Below are positions 11,665-22,100 of a stretch of 64,000 bases of DNA, piece by piece (the first letter of the stretch is position 1; each line of letters starts with the position of its first letter). The translations under genes and the position numbers were made by a program. The notes below the pieces were generated by a model. The model saw only the letters and a program-made list of their open reading frames with translations, was not told the DNA's origin and did not search any database. The DNA comes from Macrobrachium rosenbergii. Its lineage: Eukaryota > Arthropoda > Malacostraca > Decapoda > Palaemonidae. Location: NCBI RefSeq assembly GCF_040412425.1, contig NC_089777.1, positions 33,097,037 to 33,161,036 of the forward strand, read 5' to 3'.

Positions 11665-12880
11665 TTAATGAAGATGACAGAAGAGTTGCAGAGGCCTCCT
11701 AGGCCTTGTAAAATACCACCCACAGTTCTACAAAGAACAGAACCAGAACCAAGATAATGACAGTGTGACTCAAGTCAACATGGTGCAAAAACACCCCTTC
11801 AGGCAAAGACAAAAATGATGCCCTTACACACCTATCCTCTACATATACCACCACAAGTTTGGCAGAGCTGTGAGGAACTCCACTCTAGATGTAGCTAGAG
11901 AAAAAACAATCAGAACTCCACTCTAGATGTAGCTAGAGAAAAAACAATCGGGGTGACCACCCAAGGTAATCATAGTGGCCACCCCAAGCCCAACAGATGC
12001 CCAATCCACTAGATTCTATATCACAGACCACACCTCTGGCAAGTTCATGGTGGTGGTGCCTTTGAATCTATCCATTCCAGTGTCATAAGCAGACCACCAA
12101 AGGACCCAGATGCTTGCTTGTGGCACCAACATCACCTTACCATCATATGGTGTCAGGACCCTCACCTTTCACTTCTTGAAGAAATACCAGCCTGATTTCA
12201 TCGTTGCCAATGTCCAGACACCCCTGCTCACTACTAACTTCATTGTCCACTTAGACTAGTGGACATTGCCCATCATTGCGTCTTGGACCTGGCCACTTTC
12301 CAGATAGCACCACTCACTGCTGGACCCAAGCAGCAGTCAATCTCATTGATAGGGCACATGAACTTAAGCAGCCTCCTACAAGATTCCCAGACATTTTGAA
12401 GCCTTTTCTTCGACTCATTGGATACCAGTGATGCAGATCATGCTCCACTATATACGACCCCTGGCCGTCACCAAATTCTGCTGTCTGTCACCTGAAAAAC
12501 TAGCTGCTGCAAAAAATCTTCCAAGGAATGGAATGGATGGGCCTTTGCCAGGGCTCTAGCCCATGAGCCTCCCCACTCACATGGTCAAAAAACCTGATGG
12601 CTGTCAGCACCCCTGCAGAAGCTACAGGTGCCTCAGTGTACAGACAAAGCCCAATCACTAAACACTTCCAGACATGGTGGAAATCTCCTCCACCCTGCAT
12701 AGCGCAAGAATTTTCTTAAGTTTGGCCTTAGGAAGGGCTACTTTTAAATAATGGTACACCATGATGACATACCCATTAGTACCTAGTGGTTTACCTCCTT
12801 CACATTTGGCCTCCAGAACTCTGGTGCCACATTTGAGAAGCTAGAAGCAAATGCTTTCTCACTGTTTATGCTCATAAAAG

Positions 12881-13256
12881 TCTCACTTAATAATTCTAGT
12901 ATTTAATCTTTATTTTTTTCTATCTCTTGAACTCTTGCATACTGGGCTGCTTTCTTTAGAGCCATAGGGGTTGTAGCAGTCTACAGGTAATCATAATAAT
13001 CAGACCACCAAGATAAAAATACAGTACTCTACTCCTAAGGCTGCCCTTTAGGTTTTGTCTGGAATAATAAAATTTAAATCTTATCAGATAAACTTCAGGT
13101 TGTTAAAATTCAGTAATGTAGTTGGATAAACAAAAAATTATGATAATCAAGACTAGATTCCCATAGTCTTTTTTTCCTTAAATTTTACTCTGCTAATTGA
13201 AGTTTAGACATTGACATAAACTATTTTTGTGAAGTTTAGACATTGACATAAACCAT
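12881..13256. other. No gene seen; short tandem duplication
   Basis: The stretch is AT-rich between the gypsy remnant and DIRS-2. GAAGTTTAGACATTGACATA is repeated with a 32-bp offset (about 13199 and 13231) immediately before the DIRS-2 left terminal repeat. Nothing else is recognised. Confidence 0.5.
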
Positions 13257-13261
13257 TTTTG

Positions 13262-13398
13262 TATATGTAACTTACCAAATAATTACATAACTATTGTTTC
13301 TACTTTACGCAGCAGCTCAAAATTTAAAATTCGCGGTAGTGCTCTTTTGTTTAAGTGTGGTTATACTGCCCTGCCCACTTTTGGGGAAGGATTGGTAC
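13262..13398 (+). repeat. DIRS-2 left inverted terminal repeat
   Basis: It contains CTTACCAAATAATTACATA, then TTTCTACTTTACGCAGCAGC and a TTTAAAATTCGCGGTA block. All appear reverse-complemented at 23676-23805 (for example GCTGCTGCGTAAAGTAGAAA) with few mismatches over about 130 bp. Confidence 0.85.
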
Positions 13399-13628
13399 AA
13401 CACAGCTAAAGAGCTCAGTTCGTTTCTGCCGGGTGATTACTGAACTTGGTCATAAGCAGCTCTGAATTCATTCTTTTTCACCGGATGGTTACCGTTATCC
13501 TGCATTTGGTGAAGTACTTTGTTCCTTTTGGTAGTGCGGTACTGTTAATTAGCTTAGCTAATTCAGACTTCTCTTTTGTGACTTCCCAATTTTTTCTTGT
13601 TAATCATGTCAGATTCAGCCTTTCTAGT

Positions 13629-14297
13629 ATGAGGTATTGTAGTAAGGGCTGTAAGAATAGGTGACTTCAGCCAGATATGACAATCATACTGTTTGTAGTT
13701 CATGCAGGGAACAAGTTTGCTTTCCCAAATTTTGCTGTGACGAGTGTAAAGACTGGGATAAGGGGAAGTGGAAGACACTTATGCATACTTAGACAAATTA
13801 CAGCGTGACAGAATTAGGAAAGCAACTGAAGTGAAGGATTCCGCTAGTCAGGCTTTGTCTCCTGGGGTTGATGTGACTCCTTTACCTATTCCTCTAACAC
13901 CTGGAACTGCTTTTCCCCCTATCTCAAGTCCTGACTTTTCCTGCAACTCTGATCCTTGGCTCTCATTCCTCTGATCCCAGCCTAGGAGTGCGTGTGGACA
14001 GGAAATTTGATTTATTAGTGAACACAGCTTCCCAAATTGGGAATTCAGTGTGTGTCCTCATGGACAAAGTCAACAGTTTAAGTGCAGTGTCAGTGGAAGG
14101 GGTGGCTACTTGTCCCACCAATGCTACTAGACCAAGGTCCCTGCTAAACTCCCCTTGCTCACCTGGGAGGAAGCAAACTGGCAGTCCAAGGGAGGTCAGT
14201 GGGGTTTGCCCACAAGTAGTTGTCGCCTCGTCCGAGCCCATTGTCCACCGGTCCCAGGTCTCTGAGGATCGCCGTTGGAAAGACATCCGAATGGACG
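13629..14297 (+). pseudogene. DIRS-2 gag-like region, 5' part
   Basis: It begins MRYCSKGCKN, matching the window's first residues in DIRS-1 (RYCSRGCN), and then frameshifts. The CSSCREQVC and CDECKDWDKGKWKTL blocks are recoverable across frames and match the DIRS-1 Cys-rich gag N-terminus. After a Ser/Pro-rich linker, a further open stretch (13988 on) encodes RKFDLLVNTASQIGNSVCVL, matching RKFDVLANTVAQLGDSMCVL in DIRS-1. It is then cut at the TA dinucleotide 14298-14299 by the Tc1 insertion, with the other half resuming at 18483. Confidence 0.7.
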
Positions 14298-14299
14298 TA

Positions 14300-14740
14300 C
14301 TATCGCCAGCAAGAATTCGTAACCACCCAAGTTTTGGCTCGGGCAAATTTTTTCTGGTAACATTGAAAATCCTCCTCAACCCCTATTGCTTAACTTGCGT
14401 CCCCACTTCACTTTCCTCCCTATCATTAGTTATTTACGGTCTCTATACCTTGATAAAGCATTTTGTGAATACTGTAGTTTATCCATCAATTTAATGAAAC
14501 TCTATTTACATTGAATTTATATATTTATTTTGCTCATGCTAATGAAGTTTCTTGTTGTCCCTTTCCTCCTCCTCCCCTTTTCTCAATCGCTTCTTCAGCC
14601 ACGCCTACTCCCTCGCTCCCCCGTTCAGGTCTCCTTCCCCGCTCCCCCTCCTTCCCTCCCTCGCCCAGAGCAAATGGTGATGGAAGAAAGCAGAAAATTA
14701 CAGATCCAAACCCTCTACCCCACCCACCCATTTTGTCTGT
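14300..14740. repeat. Left terminal inverted repeat of the DD35E element
   Basis: It matches 17040-18480 in inverse orientation once the MITE at 17322-18306 is ignored. Shared blocks include GTAACCACCCAAG, GCATTTTGTGAATACTGTAG and TTCTTCAGCCACGCCTACTC. The inner part is pyrimidine-rich. The arms differ in length in their C-rich section near 14630-14660, where the right arm has extra purine-rich repeats (17080-17180 on the plus strand). Confidence 0.85.
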
Positions 14741-15597
14741 GGGTGTTTAATTTTTTGTCAATATACTGATAATTCCCATTCTGATAAAAAAATATGAGCA
14801 TTGGTCATATTAGAAAACTTTAGCCAAGATTAGAGTAATTTCAACTATTGGTAATCAACCATTCCGTAATTAAAGCTTATTACCACTTTTTACCATAACC
14901 GAAGATATTCTTATATATGTTTATTACTTTTTTGGCAAAGTAAAATCATCATAACTGCACAGGTATAACTGTTCTCATTTTAGACATTGTCTGATATAAA
15001 ACAGGGGATGCTAATCTAACGTGGGTAAGCACCAAACCATTTACTACATCGGTAATGAGACTTTCATAAACATGGATTGTTTTCAGTTAAGTAAACTCCA
15101 TTAAGTTGCCCATCATATTTCATTCTTGCATTGCATAGTAAAAGGGGTTTATGCTGCAAGGTTCCCATCTGTTCTGTCCCTATCAAGTTTGCTTATCACG
15201 TCAAGTAATAATTGCACCCGATGATGGAAAATGGTATAACATTGAATATAAAACCTGAGGTTTCAACACAGAGATTCAACATTGAATATGAATCCTTGCT
15301 GCTTGATGTATTTATATTAGACAATGTTTCCTATATACATATATATAAACATGTTCTGATAAGGCAAATAGGATAATGTATGATTGACATTACAGTTATT
15401 TGCAGGAATCATTTAATCTGGTGAAGCAAGAATTTATTTCAATTCTCTCTCTCCGACACGCAAACACACACACACAACAAAGTTCTGTTGCATTTGATCA
15501 AAGACAAATGGACTAGGTTAGAGAAACCCAAGATGATATAAAAAATGTAATAATAATAATAATAATATATATCACCGACTTAATAAAATTTTACAAA

Positions 15598-15900
15598 TTA
15601 ATAATGAGTCCAACCCCCATTCTTCGTTATCACCTCCTGCAGCCGGTCAGGAACAGATGCAACAAGTTTGTATATGAGATTGGTATTCCTCCTAAGTAGT
15701 TCCCACTCAGTCATGGTATGTTGTAAAAGCTGCCGAGATGTCCTCTCCTGACCTTGCTCCCACGAGTTGACAATAGCTCCCCAGCAGTTCTCAATGGGGT
15801 TGAGATCAGGACTGTGAGCTGGCCAATTCAAGACTTCAATCATTGGATGGTCTTCAAACCACTCTCTGACAACTCTGGCTGTGTGAACTGGGCAGTTGTC
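15598..15900 (-). CDS. DD35E Tc1/mariner transposase, exon 2 (C-terminal 100 aa)
   Basis: The exon starts DNCPVHTARVVREWF, which holds the second catalytic Asp as its first residue (D240). It continues with VLNWPAHSPDLNPIENCW, where the Glu of PIE is the third catalytic residue (E276). Thirty-five residues separate D240 and E276, hence DD35E rather than the DD34E of classical Tc1. It ends after QEVITKNGGWTHY with a stop at 15598-15600; a GG-x-T-x-Y end is usual for Tc1-type enzymes. The frame is open throughout. Joined to exon 1 (16279-16995) the protein is 339 aa, the normal family length. The enzyme cuts and pastes the element at TA sites. Confidence 0.8.
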   Translation of the reverse strand, partial: DNCPVHTARVVREWFEDHPMIEVLNWPAHSPDLNPIENCWGAIVNSWEQGQERTSRQLLQHTMTEWELLRRNTNLIYKLVASVPDRLQEVITKNGGWTHY

Positions 15901-16278
15901 CTGATGTATAACGTCAAAAGATTACCCTCTAACATATATTAGGTGCATGATGATGGCGGTGGTGGTGATGATGATGATGATGATGATGATTTATTATTGT
16001 TATAGTTGTTATTATTATTATACTGTATTATATTATTATAGTTATTATAGTTATTAATGATAATACTAATAGTAAATGATAATAATGATAATAATGATAA
16101 CAATAATAATAATAATAATGAATAATAAAAATAATGATAATTACAATAATAATAATAAATGGTAATAGTAGTATTAGTTGTGTAGTAGTAGTAGTAGTAG
16201 TAGTAGTAGTAATAGTAACATCACTGTTGCTGTTAATCAGGTAAATTATTTTTATATAACGATCTGGAGGATACTCAC
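15901..16278 (-). other. Predicted GT-AG intron in the transposase, filled with trinucleotide repeats
   Basis: On the minus strand the donor is CAT/GTGAGT and the acceptor is ACATCAG/GAC. Removing these 378 bp joins MIFMH to DNCPVH in frame. Most of it is ATG-, ATT- and TAG-type microsatellite (15955-16213 on the plus strand). The alternative is a microsatellite-bearing insertion that happens to end in splice-like sequences, but the perfect frame restoration favours an intron. Confidence 0.7.
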
Positions 16279-16995
16279 ATGCATAAATATCATCTGTCCT
16301 TCAGGTATAGCCATGGCACGGACAGTGGGCAGCATTACTTCGTCCAAAATTTCAATATATTTCTCTGCCGTAAAGCAACCTTCTATCTCTGCCAGTTCTC
16401 CTATACTGAACATGTGAACCCATCCCCACATGTTGCAAGTTACGTGTCCACTCCTGGTTTCTTCATAGATATTCTCTCTGTTATATCTAGTGTTATTAGG
16501 CCTCCAGCAGTGCAACCAGCTGTGGGTGTTAGACATGAATGTCTTTTCATCAGAAAAGATCACTCTGGCCCAAAACTGTAAACCTTCTTGCGCATAGCGC
16601 TGAGCAAATTCCAGGCGAGCAAGACGGTGTCGTTCCTCGAGTTTCCCTTTCAGTGCTGGCCTTCGGTGATGAACACCAGACTTGTGGAGACGCCTTCGCA
16701 CTGTATAACTGGATACACCAAGGTGCAAGGCATAACGAATTGCAACTGCATTTGTGAGAGGATTTCTTGTTGCTTCATCTATGATCCTCTGATCATCTGC
16801 AGCAGAAGTTTTCCTAGGTCCTCCACATTTAGAATGATCGCGTAGATCTCCTTCTTCCTCCCATCTATTACACCACTTCCTTACAGTATTCCTTGTCAAT
16901 CCAAGGTCTCTTGCAATGCTCAATATTGATGCACCTTGCTCTCGCATGCCAACTATCCGTCCTCTTAATGAGATCTTGGTACCGAAAGTCTCCAT
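16279..16995 (-). CDS. DD35E Tc1/mariner transposase, exon 1 (residues 1-239)
   Basis: The start is set at the METFGTKISL methionine (16995). The frame is open 18 codons further upstream, but that extension is hydrophobic and unlike family N-termini. Residues 8-60 form the paired-like DNA-binding region (RGRIVGMREQGASILSIARD, then RNTVRKWCNRW), followed by a second helix-turn-helix (about 65-105, with SSYTVRRRLHKSG). The catalytic domain begins at FWARVIFSDEKTF, where D149 is the first catalytic residue. CNMWGWV and LPTVRAMAIPEG follow, as in Tc1 relatives. The exon ends at H239 just before a GTGAGT donor. It has no stop or frameshift over 717 bp, in contrast to every other transposase in the window, which suggests recent activity. 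Confidence 0.85.
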
Positions 16996-17039
16996 GGCTA
17001 AACAGAACAACAAGCTAGAAGCAGTGGCTAGGTAAAGAA

Positions 17040-18480
17040 TGATAATCAAAAGGTGAAAGAATTGTTGTCAACTTCGTTTCCTGGAGGGGGGAGGGGGGAG
17101 GGGAGGAGGGAGATATGAAAGGGGGAACGGGAGGGAGACCTGAGGGGGAACGGGGAGGAGACCTGAACGGGGAACGAGGGGAGTAGGCGTGGCTGAAGAA
17201 GCGATAGAGAAATGGGGAGGAGGAGGAAAGGGATAACAAGAAACTTCATTTGCATTAGCAAAATAAGTATATAAATTCAATGTAAATACAGTTTCATTAA
17301 ATTGATTGATAAACTACAGTACAGTGATCCCTCGTCTATCGCGGATAATGGGGACCAGAACCCCCACAAGTGAATGTAGCATTGGCCCCTCCTAGGGAGG
17401 CATATACTGTACTGTATATACATGGTATATATTTAAAAGGCTTTATAGCCTTTCCCACACTGTTATAAACACTTCCTATGCACTTAAACACTGTATTACT
17501 ATTTTGATCTCCTATCACAGTAATATGCATAAAAAAGATCGTCCCATATTTGTAATGTTTACGTTCTGAGAATCAGCTGACTGAAGCTGCTCACTACTAA
17601 CGAAAGGAGGAAAATAATTTTTTTAGTTGCTAAAAGAAACAAATTTATCAATGAAATTATTTTTAATTCTGTACATAAAAGTTTGATACAGTAATTCATA
17701 TTTCATTGAGAGAGAGGGTGTGTACTGTAGCACAGTAGCCTGGGACGAGACTAAGTCTTGACAAGCTGGTGATGAGAGAGTATACAGTATCCTTGAGTTG
17801 CACGTATGAAATTCAGATTTTAATTATTTTTACAGTGATTTAAGATGAAACATCAACAGTGATAAGATATTCTCTTATGTACCACTCCACGTGCCTTGTC
17901 CGAGTGCCTGTGGGTATATCACGAAGCTTCCAGTCCTTGCGTGTCTCAAAAAATCTTCTGGATGAAACATCGCTGTTTTTTCCAAATATGGCTGCCGATA
18001 TGGCGGTACTTTTTAATTTTAATTTTTGATGAATATTTCTGAAAAATCCGTGATGCAGTGAAGCATCTTTTGTTTAATTTCATTTTGTACTGAATTATAT
18101 GTCATAATGCAATGAACCAACAGTACTAGCAGATATTAATAATTATTAATGGAATTAATGAAATATTTGGGTCTTCATATATTGTATTTTTGAAATTTCG
18201 GAAAATCCGCTATATATTTTCTCTTATAATATACATACGTAATGGAAAAAATCCGCGAAGTCGTGAATCCGCGATAGTCGAACCGCGAAGTAGCGAGGGT
18301 TCACTGTATTCACAAAATGCTTTATCAAGGTCTAGAGACCGTAAATAACTAAGGAATAGGGAGGAAAGTGAAGTGGGAGACGCAAGGTAAGCGATAGGGG
18401 TTGAGAAGAATTTCCAATGTTACCAGAAAAAATTTGCCCGAGCCAAGACTTGGGTGGTTACGAACTCATGCTGGCGATAG
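17040..18480. repeat. Right terminal inverted repeat of the DD35E element, interrupted by a MITE
   Basis: It is the reverse complement of 14300-14740. The outer part is 18309-18480 and the inner part 17040-17321. The left arm reads continuously through the MITE site (GTGAATACTGTAG), so it serves as the empty-site reference. The C/G-rich section at 17080-17180 has tandem GGGGAACGGGGAGG-like units. Confidence 0.85.
17322..18306. mobile_element. pogo/Tigger-like MITE inside the Tc1 right TIR
   Basis: It is flanked by TA (17320-17321 and 18307-18308). The left end is CAGTGATCCCTCGTCTATCG. The right end reverse-complemented is CAGTGAACCCTCGCTACTTC, followed by GCGGTTCGACTATCGCGG. CAGT starts with TA duplication are typical of pogo/Tigger elements. 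It has no transposase ORF. The left TIR of the host Tc1 element provides an exact empty site, so this is the youngest layer of the nest. Confidence 0.85.
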
Positions 18481-18482
18481 TA

Positions 18483-20150
18483 CATGTGTTATCTTCTAGT
18501 GACTCGAACTCTGGTGGTTATGAGCGCGGTTGGCAGTTTGCCAGTGTTTCAAGACCGTTGAAAAGGTCTGGCGCCTTATTGAACAAGGATGTTCCCCTGT
18601 CTTGTAAGCGAGCATTGGATAGGGCTCGTAGTCCTCAGCCCTCCTGCAGTTTTTTGGAGTCTCCTCAAGCTTCTCGCTCCCTTTCAATGGACACCGAGCG
18701 GCACAAAGTGTGTAAAGAAGTGTCCGTTAGTCCAATGTATGGTTATCAAGTGTCCAAACGTCCAGAGTCCGAGAGAGTAATGCCTGATTGTGAGAAATCA
18801 GTGTCTAAGTGGTATTTATTGGAGCGTCAGTTGTCCACACGTCCAACAAGAGGATATCCAGCATCCATGCGTTCCGAGAATGATCATGTTTTGTCGGATC
18901 GTTTGCGCTTGGACATCAAGTGTCTGTCCGTCTTATGGAAGCCCAGCTTCCAAGTGCCCTCCCTTTGGAAGCATAGTGTCCAAATTGCAGACTTCAGATC
19001 TGTATGCCAGATCAGTGAGTGGACATCCAGGGACCGAGCGTCCAGTGTTAGCAGGTGCCAATGTTGATGTTTGTCTGCCTTCCAGTGTCCTGTCTGGCGC
19101 CACAGGTGGGACTTGCTCTCTCTGGTGCAACTCGTGCCGATCCCCTTGCGGTTCAGGATCCTTCCCTAGTCCCGATTCATCGACGTTTAGATAATGTCTT
19201 GAACTTGCTGTAGAAACCATCTACTGTACAGCCATTCAAGCTCCTTGGGATCCTCCAATGTCCCTGATTTCTTCCGAAGAGGATGATGTTCCTACATCGA
19301 ACTATGCGGCCCTGTTTTGGTTCTTCCTGGTATGCTACCCGGACTTCTTTTCTCCAGCCGCCCCTTCTTCTCCAGGTTCAGCATTTATGATGCAACAGCA
19401 GTTAGGAGTGGCTAAATTGCCGCATATAGTTCTGTCCTCCTCATTCAGGATAGCTTTCGCACATATCACCTTAGGGTTGTCAGAGAAGAGAGACGTTGGT
19501 AAAGCTGTGTTCTCTGCGCCTTATCGTCTGATACGTCAGAAGTATTTGTCCTATTCTACTGGGGAAGTTCCATCCTTGGGAGTTTCTGCCTCCTCTCAAG
19601 GGGACTTCTCCAGTCTCATTGATGCTACTTGTCAGGTCAGCCTTCTTGTCCGTCAGGATTTTTTTAACTCATTGGGAGTGGACCATTTGCTGAAAGATAT
19701 TTTTAAGGTTTTCAAGGTACCGAGTTTCCTCGGTTGGACCGTTGGTGGACTAGCAAAGAAGATCGAAGACTGCGCATCACTTCAAGAGAATTTTACTTCA
19801 GACTGGCTGGGGGTTCTGGCCTGCACAGATCATGCAGTGAGGGATGGCGCCCATTAACTAGCCACCATTTTCATTACTGGTGTACTGAAGAAACAAGACT
19901 TACGGTGCTCGTTCACCTCTAAGGGAAGCGCTCCTCAATGTCCTTCCCTTCTGTTCGCTCCCTTGGACAGCAACGACTTATTTCCTCAAGAGACTTTAGA
20001 ACAGGTGGCAGGAGAATTGCAGAAGAAATCCACCCAAGATTTACTTGCTCAGTCCACCAAGAGGACTAGGATCTCGACACATCCTTCTTCCACTGCAGTT
20101 CCTCCAAGCAGGAATACTTCTTTCCCTCAGCAACCCTTTTGAGGGAGTAG
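18483..20150 (+). pseudogene. DIRS-2 gag-like region, 3' part
   Basis: Gag resumes after the Tc1 element. One open stretch (to 19067) contains a basic, Ser/Arg-rich segment and loose repeats of the type SKRPESERV and STRPTRGYPASMR. A second (19258-19857) contains ISSEEDD, then FFSPAAPSSPGSAFMMQQQL, SASSQGDFSSLIDA and DHLLKDIFKVF, matching the DIRS-1 gag C-terminus. It ends at a stop at 19857. Residual similarity continues, in other frames, to about 20150 (the KSTQDLLAQSTKRTR region). The parts lie in different frames. A structural role is assumed from the element type. Confidence 0.65.
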
Positions 20151-20253
20151 AGGTCACGTGCAGTCCCATCTGAGAACTAATTTGCATCCAGTGCGACTCA
20201 ACAAACAACCCTCTAACAAAACCACCTCTCGCAAGTGAGCTAACTGTCCTTCG

Positions 20254-21830
20254 GTGGGAGCAAGACTACTGCTTTCTTGGAACAGATGGGAATCAAGGAA
20301 AGTAGATCCTTGGGTGCTTCAAGTCTTGACAGAGGGCTACTTGATCTCCTTCTGGGAGAAACCTCTCTTAGTAACCTCTCCCATCAAATTGACAGCCTAC
20401 TCTGTAGGCTCCGTGAGGTTTTCAGCTCTGTCTCGAGAAGTTTCGGCTCTGCTTGAGAAACAGGCAGTGGAGGAAGTCAGAGACACGAGCACAGAGGGAT
20501 TTTACAACTGCCTCTTTGTAGTCATCAAGTCATCACGGGATGGAGACCTGTCCGGGATTTGAGTGCCCTGAACTTTTGTCCAAACTATGAAGTTCAAGAT
20601 GGAAACGAATCAATCAGTCCTGTCAGCCATCCATCAGGAGGACTGGGTGGTGATCCAGTTTCAGGCCCCGTGTTTCGGCCTCTCCATGGCACCTCAATTT
20701 TTCACCCGGGTTTTCTCTCCTTTAGCGAAATGGCTACACCTTATAGGAATCGATGTGTCCTCATACCTGGACAACTGGCTCCTACGCTCCCCATCAGAAG
20801 CCCAGTGCATAAAGGACCTTCAGAAGACCCTTCAGCTTGCGCAAGATCTAGGGTTGCTGATAAACTTAAAGAAATCATAATTAATCCCCACACAGTCGAT
20901 TCTTTCTTTGGGGATAGTGATAGATTCTCTGAATTTTTGGGCTTTTCCATCCCAACCAAGGATTCGCAACTGTATTTTGAAAGTTCGAGAATTCATGTCT
21001 CTTTCGTCCCGCTTAGCCAACGCTTGGATGAGCCTTGTGGGAACTCTATCGTCAGTCGAGAAGTTGTACCTCTGGGCAGACTACACATCAGACCCCTTCA
21101 GTTCTGTCTCAAAGCCAACTGGCAGAGAAAGATATTTCCAGATTCATACATCTTCAAAATCGCCCCACGAAATCAAGGAGGACCTTCGGTGGTGGTTGGC
21201 GGAGGACAGATTCGAGACAGGGATGTCACTATCGCCTGTGAACCCCAACCTAATGTTTGACTCCAACGCGTCGGATCTGGATTGGGGAGCCCTTTTCAAT
21301 GGCTTGGAAGTATCAGGTTTATGGCCCCCGACCGAAAGAGATTTATACATAAATGTGAAAGAATTGAGGGCGATACACCTGGCCCTTCAGTTTTTTGCGA
21401 CGGAGACCTTTGGGAAAACAGTTGCGGTACATTCAGACAGCACGACCACACTGGCCTGTATAAAGAAACAAGGGGAACCCACTCTTTTTTGCTATGCGAA
21501 GCAGCCAAAGATTTTCTTCTATGGGCACAGAACAACTGGACCATCGTTCTGACCTGCTTCATCCAGGGCAAAATGAATGTTCTCACAGGTGAACTAATTC
21601 GTGGCACAGGTTCTACTGACGGAGTGGACACTCAGTCCACAGGTGTGCACCGACCTGTGGAAACGGTGGGGAAAGCCGATGGTAGACCTGCTTGCAACGT
21701 CAAGAAACCACCGTCTCCCTCTGTACTGTTCCCCAACTCCAGATCCGCAAGTGTGGGCAACGGATGCCATGTTGCAAGATTGGTCGGGTCTCGATGTCTT
21801 TGCCTTTCCTCCCTTCAACATGTTAAGTGT
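20254..21830 (+). pseudogene. DIRS-2 reverse transcriptase/RNase H, decayed
   Basis: The first part reads VEEVRDTSTEGFYNCLFVVI (fingers). After frameshifts, QEDWVVIQ runs directly into FQAPCFGLSMAPQFFTRVF, so motif A with its catalytic Asp is deleted. Motif C is SYLDNWLLRSP (20761-20793), where the second Asp of YLDD is Asn. RNase H in 20908-21552 shows FDSNASDLDWGALFNG, with Asn in place of the first catalytic Asp (DIRS-1 has SDASD), then NVKELRAIHLALQFF (Glu) and HSDSTTTLACIKKQG (second Asp). The frame is lost again after about 21490. Each copy in the window lost different residues, so they decayed independently. Confidence 0.85.
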
Positions 21831-22100
21831 TGAAGTTCAGCACCCACGGCAATGTATCAGTAACCTTAGTGGCTCCCTTTTGGCCACACAAGGAGTGGTT
21901 CCCAGACCTTCTAAGCCTGCTAGTAGACTATCCAGGCTTCTGTCTCAGAAGAAAAATCTTCTCAGACAACCCCATTTTCTTTGTTTTCACTGAGGCTTAC
22001 CCACACTCGCTCTGATAGGCTTCAGACTGTCAGGGAACTTTTCAGAGCTGCAGAAGCTATTGCAGGATGTAGGCGATGATCTTCTGCTGCAGTTTACCAA

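Larger units (their letters stand above)
9110..12880 (+). pseudogene. Ty3/gypsy retrotransposon gag-pol remnant, interrupted
   Basis: Outside the 9475-11664 insertion the translated fragments follow gypsy order. There is a gag-like piece at 9133-9357. After the insertion comes a YHHKFG block like the CYYH-x-x-FG end of arthropod gypsy gag (about 11850). Next are a protease-like FYITDHTSGKFMV (12017-12060) and PDFIVANVQTPLLTTNF (12192-12243), then RT palm fragments near 12700-12850, with GYFK, then MVHHDDIP, and LASRTLVPHLRS resembling the LKNAGATFQ block. Stops and frame changes are frequent, and no LTRs were found. The family call rests on motif order, so moderate confidence. A 38-bp unit is duplicated within it at 11875-11949. 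Confidence 0.6.
14300..18480 (-). mobile_element. Tc1/mariner element, DD35E, with long TIRs and an apparently intact intron-containing transposase
   Basis: TA flanks both ends (14298-14299 and 18481-18482), and DIRS-2 gag sequence resumes on either side. The ends are inverted repeats of more than 400 bp. The left starts CTATCGCCAGCAAGAATTCG, and the reverse complement of the right starts CTATCGCCAGCATGAGTTCG. A minus-strand transposase (16995 down to 15598) is complete if one intron is removed. The right TIR carries a 985-bp pogo-like MITE. Without it, the element would be about 3.2 kb. It inserted into DIRS-2 gag and so postdates that copy. Confidence 0.9.

Noticed and set aside
14511..14769. 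Two overlapping 79-codon plus-strand ORFs rich in Pro/Ser/Leu
   Set aside because: They lie wholly in the C-rich part of the Tc1 left TIR, and the mirror image appears in the right TIR. They are composition artefacts.
16157..16213. CRISPR-like or other functional array at the TAG/ATT repeats
   Set aside because: Simple trinucleotide microsatellites without spacers, in a eukaryotic transposon intron.
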